This document shows, piece by piece, positions 34,996 to 45,639 of a stretch of 64,000 bases of DNA. Position numbers and translations under genes: made by a program. The DNA lies in NCBI GenBank assembly GCA_010015805.1, contig ML978126.1, positions 1,612,001 to 1,676,000 on the forward strand, in the 5' to 3' direction. The notes under the pieces were generated by a model that saw only the letters and a list, made by a program, of their open reading frames with translations, did not search any database and had not been told where the DNA came from. Within the stretch, counting starts at the first letter, position 1. Each line of letters begins with the position of its first letter. This DNA is from Rhizodiscina lignyota. Its lineage: Eukaryota > Ascomycota > Dothideomycetes > Aulographales > Rhizodiscinaceae.

Positions 34996-35535
34996 CTATC
35001 CAACAAACGTAACAAAGAAACATGCCAGAGAGACAGTATCCAACGAACCCATACCTAACGAACCATATCTAACAGCCCAATACCAGAGAACCCATACCCA
35101 AAAAAGCCTTCGTGGATGGCGGCTTGACTCAAGGCTGGCAAAGGGTTCGGGGTGCTTGCCACCGGGGACGCGGAAGAGATTCGTCTCGATGGTCGCATCG
35201 ATGAGAAAGAGGATGAGCTTCCACTCCTGTTCAGTGAATGGCGCTGTCGTTATCGAGCATATTGGATCGATCAGAGCTGTGTGGATTTGGATTGCCGATC
35301 TGTGCCTGGGCTGAGGATGGGGAGGATCACTCCACGGAACCAAGGTGAAAGTGTGACCGTGAAGGGAGAGAAAGTCTTTTCCCGATGGAGAGAGATGATG
35401 AGGGTGAGGGGAGCTGATTGGGAAGTAGTCGGTGTAGATGTCTGATTCTTTTGCCGGCCATTGAGTGGCAGGTAGGAATGGATGGTAATGGTGAAGCCGC
35501 TGATGATGGTGCTTTGAATACTGTCGGTCGGAGTT
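34996..35535 (-). CDS. Unrecognised protein, C-terminal exon, plus likely upstream exon
   Basis: A 180-codon open frame on the minus strand runs from an acceptor (CTTAG) at 35536 to a stop at 34996. The upstream segment to about 35660 continues the same composition in phase before a GTGAGT donor and begins after a good acceptor (CTTTTCAG). Content is His/Pro-rich at first (HHHQRLHHYHPFLP), then SGKDFLSLHGHTF, TEQEWKLILFLIDATIETN and RVPGGKHPEP. The last 40 residues turn Trp/Tyr/Gly-rich over short repeated bases and may be past a missed intron. The first exon was not found; MNHFTLGLLSLSVP at about 35840 is a possible start. Family unknown. Confidence 0.4.
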   Translation of the reverse strand, partial: NSDRQYSKHHHQRLHHYHPFLPATQWPAKESDIYTDYFPISSPHPHHLSPSGKDFLSLHGHTFTLVPWSDPPHPQPRHRSAIQIHTALIDPICSITTAPFTEQEWKLILFLIDATIETNLFRVPGGKHPEPFASLESSRHPRRLFWVWVLWYWAVRYGSLGMGSLDTVSLACFFVTFVG

Positions 35536-35839
35536 CTAAGTTGAAGAGCAGAAAAGACTCACTGACAAAGGATGGCGTCCATTGTGTTGCAATCCCAAGG
35601 GAAGAATGCCGCTGAGGCCAGTCGAGAAGCAACTCGAGGGCTGAAAAGCAAGGAGCTAGGAACCTCGATGAAGAGCATGTCTGCTGCGGATATTTGCGGA
35701 GTCGAAGGTGGCTGCTGAAGCGGAGATGGTGGAGAGAATGCAAGTTGCTCAACGGCTGGTGAAGGATGGAGACTCAGAGACTGTGGCAGGCACTGACAGG
35801 CTCAGCAAACCTAATGTGAAATGGTTCATTGTGATGAGG

Positions 35840-38800
35840 TAAAGTTGAATTGATGATGAGCCGGCCCGTGGCGTGCGGAAATACAGACAGATGTGTGATC
35901 TTGAGAATCGTTTGAAGAAGGAGGAAAAGGACGACAGATGGAAGATGCCAGAATATATAGCGTGCTCGCCAAGATAGATCAGTTCGTCATCACTCAAATC
36001 ACGCCATCCGAGACGTGTGAGGGAGGGCAGGCGCAATGTCCCAAGATTGCCAAATGTGCGACTGACTGCCTCGAAGCGTGGTTGAACTCACGCCCGAACT
36101 ACCTCCGCCGGAAGGACACCTCCATCTTCTGCTCTACTAGGCAGTGCCAACTGAGTATGCACGCCTCGATTATCTCAGTTGTAGCCGGTGATCAGGATCG
36201 AAGAGGTTCCAGCCTGCCTCCTCAAAGTAAATTGCGCATACAATACTTGCTCCACCGTGAAAGTCTCCACCCTCGTAGCTACTCTTCGTGGCTTTATGGT
36301 TTTGATCGGCTCTCGGGTTTGCCTGATCTGAGGCTCCCACTGCTGGGTCCTTCCCCGAAATGCAATTGTAGATCCCTGATGAAGTTGATGAGTGATGGTT
36401 CGCCAGTGTCCTAATTCGGGTAGAAGAGCCTGCGTCATCCTCTGCTTCAATGCTCCTCAAACAAAAATTGACTTCGAGACTCAGTATTCGTTCCCATCAT
36501 ACATTTCTCTCTCTATCGGGGTGATGTAGCAGGCTGCATCGCCCCTTCAAATCTCTTGCTTCTTTTCATTGCCACCCTATTCTTTTCGCTATTACTTTTC
36601 CTTTATTTCTCATTTGGTTCCACGATACACAAGCTGACGTTCCCTCGGTCTCATTCTGCCACCTGGGCATCAATGCCCACGCAGCAACAGGTGGTGGGAT
36701 GGGGCCGGAGAGTCATGGGGGACGTCTATTGCAACAACATTGTCGAAGGCAAGTCCTGTCCTTAGTTGTGGGTGTTTTTGCTTATAGGCTCAAGCAGAGA
36801 GCCTCCGCTGGCGGAGGGTTCCCTTCATAGCGCTGTAATTCATGTCCTACGAATCGACATCGAAACTCAGTCTTTCGCTCGCAACTCGGGCAAATTGGAC
36901 CAAAAATTATTTCTTCCCCCGACCCGACCAGTGTCTGCACCCTTTGGAGCAGCACTGCACCCCCGACGACCCTTGAAAATCCACTAGAGACAGTCAATAG
37001 CCAATATCACCGCCTGGCCCACAGCGGATCCGTTCGGCCTTCTCAGGCTTCCAGCTCTTTGCAGCGACACTCCGACCCAATGATATGTCCAGTCCGAATG
37101 TACTCCGGTACAATTTACACCATGCTACATTTGACTTGGACCGATTTTGCATTGGTCGCGTTCTTTTGCCGCTCTCGTCTGGGTGGACAGCGATATGAAA
37201 GGCCCGCCGAAGGTCAGTTCATCCGGCTTCTCTTTGACCATCACCGCTAACAGCAACACAGACTTCCTTCTCTTCAAAGCTCCTCAATCTCCAAATACTG
37301 CTTTATGTACCTTATAAGCATCTCCAATGCCTCCGACGGTCCCGAGGGAACTCAGCTCAAAGCACCATGCAACACTTCCAACAAACGAAGCACAGCACTT
37401 GAATACCTTCCCAGCGCCACCAACTGACCCGACGAGCTGTTGTGCAACATGCCAGTCTATTTCCAACGCGGCGGTATCCTCACCTCGAGCGAATCATCAT
37501 GTCCGGCGGCAATCGACACAAAACTCATATTGACACCCAACGACCTTTTACATTCGAGCCTTCAAATCATTTAGTTTCCCATGCTGCCCATAGCGAAGCA
37601 GCACACATGTCAATGACCGTCGCTCGCTGGACAGTTCAACAAGGTGCGGTTGCATAATTCTCCTCATCCAAAGCAACTACTGACGTGGCCCAGGAGCGAG
37701 CAAGGTTAACCAGTCTGGAAGTGCTGATGTGGATGGTATGATATAGTCGCACGAAGGATGATTTAGGAGGAGAGCTGTACAGGGCGGTCCTGTTGGCTTC
37801 GGTCTGACGGGAGAGGAGAGGTATGGTCGCGTCCAGAAGCAAACAACGGATGTCTGTGGAGGTGATGGAGCTGGATGTGCTCAGCATGACCACAAGGCAC
37901 ATGTACTTCTCAGGCAATGATACTTTCAACGTACATGAATGTCATGCTTCTTGCATTGAGCTGTCGCAAGCTGCTTCTTCCGTAATCCGCCCATTGCCCT
38001 CCAATCTTTGTTTTCCCCCAGTGCCACCAGTTCCGCTTGCAACAGCACAAAGAAGAAGGAAACAAAGCATGATTTGACTGTTGAAGGTCATCAGTGGGTC
38101 ATTGCTTATGCGCCCACATTGACTTTGACTAAGAACGATTAGAAGAAATGGCTTGAGTCTGCTCTTCAATCGCAGTCAGATTAAGCTATGCTCCATGCGC
38201 AACACCACAACCAGCGCGCTTTGCTGAATGTGTCCGTCGTGCAGCAAAATGCTCGCATTCTATCAAATTGATTGGCTGAATCGCTCCCAGCTGTTGCGCG
38301 CCGTTGGGCGAAGGATTCGAGTCCCAGCTGGCGACCGGGCCCTCGGGACTGTGTCTCAAATCCAGACCGAGGGACCGGTCGCAAACGGTTGTCCGCACAC
38401 CTTCAAAACAATACATCAGCTGATTAACATTAGCTACGAACGATATTAGCGCTTGCTGCCTTGCTTTAGTCGCTCATTGGTGTCCATCGACAGCAACATC
38501 GCAGAGCGACTTCAGAAACGGGCCATGGTGATTGATCCGGGCTTCTTTACCTTGTTCGGCACCTGCGCTTCTATTTTGGGACATCAATAAGAGCTTGTGG
38601 ATGTACAGTAAGCTCAAAAGGCTTCATATTTCATTGGACAAATACTAAGATTCACAGAGTTCTGTTCGACCTTCCCTCGCGCTCATTCGCATGAGCTGAC
38701 CGAGCTGCACCAGCCAGCTGCTCTCCTCCCTGGCCTCCTGATTGTTATCACAAAAGTATAGCCGGCAAATTTGGCTAGTTTTCATGCGCCTCACGTGGAT

Positions 38801-41530
38801 TGAGAACCCGTTGCAACAATGACTTTTATCCTTTACATGCTCTGGGAGACTGTCAATACCAATGGCGAAGCTTCTGTCAATGTTGGCAGCAGCAAGAAGA
38901 GCGAAGGTTCAATAAAGAGAAGCTCGCGAGAACAATAAATTCGTCTTGAAGGGCAGTGGGAATGAAGTCGACTTCGGGACACTCGCTTTCGGGCTGGTAT
39001 TACCGACCCTTCCGATTCCCAGCTGCGTATACTCGACAACGATTCGACTTTGCTATGTCTGTCTCCTTCTAGTACTTAGGCTTTCGTTTTTGTTCCCCAA
39101 TTGGAGGGCGGCTTGTCATTTATGCGGTTGAGGGAAAGCGAAAGCGAAAGCCCATCAGAGAAGCTCATCTGTGCCACCAACACCGTCCTCATTGTCAATC
39201 AAGCTCCATTCTAATATCTATTGCAGAGCTGCTTGCCGCTTTTAATCGTCGCCATGCCAATCCTCGCAATACCAAATACAGTAGCAGTTGACTGCGCCCA
39301 TGCTACGGGCAAGACTCCGTTGCCGCTGTTGTCATCTCGGAACAAATACTATTGCTGGGAGAGGGCGAGGAGGATGGAAGAGGCTTCTGGTATTAGGCAA
39401 GACCTTGGCCCTTTGGCTTTGGCATATTGGAGGTGGACTATATAGCGAACAATTGGTATTGTGCAGTAATTTGGTCTTGTTGCAATCGTTATTCAGCAAG
39501 CAAGGTCGCCGAGTATCTCGTAGCTTTAAATTCTTAAAGTAACCCAGTTGCCATAATTCATCAAGACTATGGCTCCGTTTTGAACCCTCCTTGTCTTCTG
39601 TCGCTGAGATAGTGTGCGAATGAGCCGATTCCTCTTGTGGTGGAGAGTCAGTAATCATTTTGCTAATGTCGCTTGCTTGGATTGAAACAGGTCATCTTCG
39701 ACATTCTTAGAGAATCTCAACTCTAGTAACCTCGCACTACTCTAAGATGCCATAGCAAACAAACTATACCACTTCCTAAAGAGTAGACATGACGGTGTGG
39801 GTTGGCTTAGTGGTCGGGTTGCGTGGTGGCTCAGCATCGGCTCAGCAGCTTGTGACGCCCGTAAGGCCCGTATTATTGCTTCCTCCACGGAATACGATAG
39901 AGTTTGAGCAGTTTTATTTTGTTTCATTCTAAACCAGCACAAAAAATTGATAGAGAGCCTAACAGGTACGTTTCCAATAGTATCTGATACGTTTGTCCGA
40001 CTAGGTATGGCACCATCGCGGACACAGCACAGCAAAGCGGCCATTCACAATTTATGACCAATCGGTGAGTTCCTTGATCCGCGGACGGCGCTCTAATCCT
40101 TGTTACTTAGGTGTTGATGGGCGCTTGGGCCCCTATGGCTCTGGGTATATATACTGAGCTATCCGCTTCCTCTTTTCCTTTCTTTCTTTAGATACATTTG
40201 ATATCTTGGAAGATGCTAAGAGAGCTTCACTTATTAACAGCTTCCCACTGTTTTTGAGTATCTGCATTTCCATAGATCAACAGGACAATATCTGACGTAC
40301 TCATCCAAAGCAATGATGTTGTATGTGAAGAATGTCCAACATTCCTTCTCCTTTTAGTTTAATAGATATAGCTCAAATTGATATGAACATTATACTTTGC
40401 TCTCTTTCTGCTTTAATTTACTCTGCTGCTCAACCGTGACGCTTATTCCGCCTTGTTTGTTGCCTAGCATAGTATATGCCTGCAGCTCCAACTGCTGTAT
40501 GAATACCTCGCCTGGCTGTCTGTCTGCCTCCCGCCCTCTTTCTTTCTCTTCAACGCGATACAGCAAACTAAGGTTGTAGCAAGTCGCAAGGCAATCTGCG
40601 ATCAATTAGAACAAGATACTAAGATTGATCTATCCCTACACAATGCTTGCACTCGTGTAGCGGGGGTACGGATTTCATGATTTCATCAATGATGGTCGCA
40701 CTAGATTACTTATGCGTTATAGAATTGTGATGTGTCTCTATGTTTTCCCTTTGAGGCCTCATATGTAGATAGACTCCATTAAATGAATAGAACTACTTTT
40801 GTTTCTCGCCTCAGCCGTGCTACTAAACTGTCCCTGGCGCCTTATGCTGAATTGTGATTGCTTGGCCTCAGCTGAAGTTTGATGCGATCGAGTACTGAAG
40901 CCTTTGAAATAAACAGGTGGTACGGGGAATGTAATAGAGGTCAAGTCGTAGTCTCTTGCTCAAAGCCAGTCTTCGATGACATCCTGAGAGAACCATCGTA
41001 GATATAGATGATTCCTCTACTACATAGCTCTGCAGCCATCTGCATCTCTGGGTTGGTGGTGAGTATCCGGAACATAACAACCGTGGCGACATTCAAAGAA
41101 TATAAGACTGGATATAAGCTCGCTCGGCGCTTCAAGTATGATACCTGCCTAGTCGAGCAATAATTCGTACATACTACGCCTTGAGGCCTTATGCCTTTGT
41201 ATTTTTATTCCTAAAAACACCCCTATCCGTGGCCTGACTCTGCTCGCCTAGTCCAATCTCATGTTGTGATCGAGTGTGACGTTTAGCAACCCGAACACCA
41301 TCCTCAATGTCCACACTTCCGAAAGTCAACAAGCTCCCGCACCTCCTCTCTAATCTGTGAATTCTTTCTGTTACGTTGGAGCAGTCGGACGGTCTCGCGG
41401 TCTAGTCGAGTTCTCTTGATCCTCGAACCCACTCCCGTCGAGTCGAGCATGGCGCGCACTTCTTCATCAAGGTGATCACAAAAGACCTTCCGGGCGAATT
41501 AGAGGACTCCAGCACAAACTAATATGTTAA
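35840..41530. other. Gene-poor region, 5.7 kb
   Basis: I see no gene I can defend. Open frames such as 35938-36414 (+) and 39742-40044 (-) have no start context, domain or splice support. A TATA-bearing, LTR-like stretch lies at about 39852-40250. The rest is mixed-composition sequence. Confidence 0.4.
39852..40250 (+). repeat. Possible solo-LTR-like fragment (fossil)
   Basis: Begins TGTGACGCCCGTAAGG, the style of opening seen in fungal Ty3/gypsy LTRs. It has a TATA run (GGTATATATACTG) at about 40142 followed by a CT-rich initiation zone. No coding part, second LTR or target duplication could be established, and the right end is uncertain. Confidence 0.25.
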
Positions 41531-42270
41531 CTAACTTGCATCAAGACGGAGGCGCGGTAGCCAACACCGTGTCCTCACAGGTCCACAAACCCAGTCGTTG
41601 ACGTCTTGAAGACACGAATACCTGGACAGAAAATCGATCAAACCTCCACCTTTTAAACTCGATTCCACCCGCAATCCTTTCTCTCCCTCGAACTTCAGGT
41701 CTACAGCCCTTAACCGCCGAAACGATTGCTTCAGTCCTCTCAAAGCCCAAGTGGTTGATAATACGGCGAAATACACGACAATGCGATACAGAACCTGCTT
41801 GTTCTCCCCCATCTGTCGCTCATCCATACGATTTCAGACCTCTCTCAGCAGCGGACAACAGACCTTCAACGAGACGAGTTGCTCTAGCAATCTTCCAGTC
41901 GAAGCATTGAAGTTCAGCACACGAAATTGCAGCGGATGTCTGTTCCGGCAGGGATTCGTGGGTGGAAAATGCACCATGGACAGAGATCCACGCGTGTGAG
42001 GGGTTGGAGGCCATTGACATGCGACATTTGCTAAATTTGATGAACTGAAAGGGCGACCGTGCCAAATCGGAGGACTCTCGTGGCTCGATCACACTGGGGA
42101 CAGGCTGACAGCAAAACATTGCATAAGCAGACCCTACGGTTAGCAAAGCTCTCAGATCTCGAGTACCTTCAAAGAATCGACTTCGACACGGCGAAAACAC
42201 GGAATCAAGTTGCAATCAACTGGCGACCTACTGTGGTGACACCAGTGGAGGCCGTCTCAGTGTTCAAGGG
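41531..42270 (-). pseudogene. Possible remnant of an F-box/leucine-rich-like gene
   Basis: Minus-strand frames contain leucine-rich, repeat-like phrases: RVLNFNAST followed by LLEQLVSLKV and CCPLLREV in one frame, and LKQSFRRLRAVDLKFEGEKG, then GGGLIDFLSRYSCLQDV in another. Stops and frame changes separate them, and no F-box start was identified. This resembles the decayed state of the F-box gene at 57.0-58.3 kb, but the assignment is weak. Confidence 0.3.
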
Positions 42271-44200
42271 AGCGCCCGAATAGATACGACGAGGAAAGCA
42301 ATACTCAGGGTCATTTCTTATTCTTCGATCGTCCCTTGTGGGATTAAATCATCAACCCGACGACTAGCTCAGTTGATTCAAAGCGAGCCCCCTTTATCTG
42401 GCACCTAACAACTTCCAAGACTCTTGCTACAACTCAGAAGGAGGAACTGCAGGTACTCACAAAGACTCTGTCGAAAAGAGAGCAGGGGTCCGTGGCTTGG
42501 TATCCGAGAAACAATGACGGCTTTGCGTGCGCTCAGGGACTCTGGACGAGGCGCTGCTGGATCGCCGGATCTGGCGACGGCGATGGTTCTTACTCAAGAT
42601 GCACAAACACTTCAATCAGGGCCTCAAGAGTTGGGACCATCGTTACTGTAAGGTGATGCATGGTGGTCTCTGAGAAGCATGATCGAACAGTCTTGCAGGA
42701 AGCAAGGGCGGCCTTCCAGAAATATTCCCAATCCGGCACGACCGAGGCCAAAGTTGTGAAAGGGTTGACAGCACCACATTGTCCGGCGCATCATCAGGTC
42801 CATCCATCCTCAAGACATGCGATTGTTAAAGTCCTACGATAAAGTCCTTCGCTAAGACAACACCTCGAGTCCTCCTCCACACACGTCCTCTCTTTGAGCC
42901 TCGACACTATACATGACACCAGTTTGCGACTCCAATAAATGTGGCTGCGATCCCGTCATGTCATTTCCAACGTATACTGTTGAACTGGACAGTAATGGCT
43001 GAATTGGTTAGAACACCATGCGATTTGAGACAGAGGACTGAGGGGCTACGACCATGGGTGACGGGGTGCCCTCGGATAAAGGAGAGGGAAAGATACCTTG
43101 CAGCCAACCCTGAAAAGAAGGATATCTTAGCTATGGGCGTGAGAGATGGACACTATCAAAGTCATGGTCGAAGCGTCCTTGCAGCTCATCGAGAAGCGCA
43201 AATGCTGGCACCAAACATCGTCAAAGCCACCGAAACTAGCCAGGACGAGTTCAAACATGCGACACGCCTCTACCGTACAATACCTCACATGTAGTATACT
43301 CTCTTGCCAGCAAAACCAACAAAGCTCAAGATGGAGCAAGACGAGCGCGGCATTGAAGACTACCCACTACCCCACTGACAGTCAAAAGTCGCGAAATCCT
43401 GTCTCGTGTATCTTGTCCAGTCCCTTGACAGACCTTCAATCGCTCTGCGATCCTCTTCGGCACGTCCCTTCCGCAGTCCTCCTCGTCTCTGTCATACTGA
43501 CGGCAAATTGAGAACATTACGATCATTAAGGCAGAAACACTCTTCCCCAATCAAAAAAGAGCACGGAACACTAATCATGAGCTGGATGAAGCATAAGAAG
43601 CACTTGCAAAGAGATGGGGCACAATTCCAATGGCGACACCAAGTATACCATTCCATGCATTGCCAAATGCGACAGCACTGCCAACAGTGCTTCCAAACTT
43701 CTCAGAAACACAACGAACGACTCTGCGAAAGTCTCTTCAGTTGGATCAGACCAGTTCTTTCTGTGAGATGCTTCATGTACAGTCGAGACGTTTCGGCCGA
43801 ACATCAAAGAGATGCGGAGCGATAGACGTACGACGACAATCCACAACGAAAGTTGTCATCATATTCCGACTTCCAAATTCCTTCAACATAAGGCCGACTT
43901 CCTGTTTTTGTGATCCCCCGGAAACCGAACAGTGACCGCCAACCGAACCGCGCTTGAACTACAACTCGAAAGTCAGCTCTAAAGTCACGGCCGTGATGAC
44001 AGTCAATCTCATTTGAGACATTGCATCTGAAGACGCCTGCCAACAGACCGCAAAAGCATCTGAAAAGGAGCGATAAGCCGCCTGAGAACGGTCCCGTACC
44101 AACCCAGCCGAGGTGCCCAGCCAAGGAGTGAGAAGGTACCCGCAGTTGGACAGCTGCAGTTGGGAATCCGCTTCAGTGGTAACCAAGCTCTTCTGGCAGT
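42271..44200. other. Unexplained region with overlapping short frames
   Basis: Many short open frames on both strands overlap, and none has domain or splice support. Low stop density here seems to come from base composition. No repeat of note until 44.2 kb. Confidence 0.35.
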
Positions 44201-44201
44201 T

Positions 44202-44455
44202 CCATCCGCCATTCGGATTACCCCATCTCCCCCACCCGTATCACCATGTTATACCATCCGCCATTCGGACTACCCCGTGTCCCCCACACCATATTCACCT
44301 GGAAGCCTGGAGCCTCCATGTCCCGCGCACTTATCAGCGGGACCCGTATCAAACCTGTATTCCATCCGCCATTCAGACTACCCCATCTCCCCCACACCTT
44401 ATTCACCTGGGAACTGGAGCTCCCATGTCCCGCACACCTGTCACCAGGGGAGGGA
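44202..44455 (+). repeat. Degenerate tandem repeat, three units
   Basis: Units start at 44202, 44254 and 44362 with CCATCCGCCATTCGGA or one-base variants, followed by TACCCC and TCCCCCA. The second and third units run in parallel for about 95 bp, sharing TTCACCTGG and CCATGTCCCGC. Spacing is 52 then 108 bp, so the first unit is shortened. Confidence 0.8.
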
Positions 44456-44538
44456 AAGCGCAAAAACCCTCCGCTCGTTGTTGTACCAGGGGACGACGAA
44501 CAAAGAACTCGACTGGGAACAAGTTAGTGGCCTTGGTC

Positions 44539-44850
44539 GCCTTTTAAAGACATGCCCGGGTCCAAGCAAGAGTCGGAGGTGGAACAGCGAAAGGAACGAC
44601 AGATACGAGAGTGATAGAACAGCACCAGAGAGAGAGGAGATACGAGAATGATCGAATGTCGCAAGGAGACAGAAGATACAGGAATGACAAAACGGCCGAA
44701 AAAGACGGAAGGTACGAGAGTGCTTGGCCGCCTTTTAACGACATGCCCGGTTCCAATGAGTCGGACACAGCGCCGAGAACAAAGTCGAAGATGCGAGATG
44801 ATACGAGAGTGGTGACAAGGACGCTGTTTAAGGACTTGCCCGGGTCCATC
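44539..44850 (+). repeat. Degenerate direct repeats, three units, with recurrent GATACGAGAG motif
   Basis: GCCTTTTAAAGACATGCCCG at 44539 recurs with few changes at 44730 and 44823, each followed by a GG(G/T)TCCA core. Between and beyond them the phrase GATACGAGAG or a one- to two-base variant recurs about ten times out to 45640. On the minus strand the units read as a repeated (D/E)PG(M/K)SL peptide. The whole looks like an old minisatellite or a decayed repeat protein. Confidence 0.7.
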
Positions 44851-45639
44851 AAAGCACGAAACGTTCGAGGGCCAAAGGCAATTGATAAGCAAGGACAATA
44901 TTCGAGAAAGGAGGCCGCAAAGCGCTGGCGACGAAGTTATGCATGTAGACATGACGCTGACGCGGAAGCCAATCGGTTCTGCTCGATTCAGTGTGCTTAT
45001 CTGTCGGTTGGAAAGAGTCTGATGGACTTTGGTGAAGATAGAAATGCAAGGAATTGAAGGCATTACACAGGAACAGGAATGCGCGACTGGAAGTATGAGA
45101 TACGAGAGGAATATCTTTGACTTCGACAACATACGAGAGACTCCGTGGCCGTCTCACACCATTTCAGAGCGCAAACAATCTATCGGTTGCAGAGGTCTTA
45201 CGGGGCTCCGCTATGAAGCCTTCCACTTGCGGGCAACGAGTTACCGGACGGGACCAAATATGGGCACGTATCCGACCATTCAATCTACCCTTGGGTCGCA
45301 CTTCCGGGCCGCCTTCAACGTGCGGGTGCCGACAGACAGCCACAACTGAGAAACGGCGAAGACATCGGTGGGAAATAATGAAATGGAAGAGATACGAAGC
45401 CGCAGCCGCATGAAGGAGACGATTGACAAGAGTTGACATACGAAGCCGCAGCCGAGCGCTGAACAGAACGAAAAATCGCAGAATGGGAGATGAGGATATA
45501 GTTTAACGACATTGCGGTCAAAGTCAAGCCAAAGGTCAGCAGAGACAAATGAAGTAGTTTACCGACGTTGCGGTCGCTCCGGCTATCACTTGCTCAATGA
45601 GAAAGATGTGGTGCTGCAGCATTGGAGATACGAGAGGAA

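Noticed and set aside
38300-38340. GGATTCGAGTCCC, tRNA B-box-like
   Set aside because: No A box or foldable cloverleaf upstream; arms do not pair.
44524-45132. 202-codon minus-strand frame, longest in the gene-poor block
   Set aside because: It overlaps equally long plus-strand frames, and its length comes from low stop density in a degenerate repeat. Composition (Ser/Leu/Cys/Arg) is not convincing.
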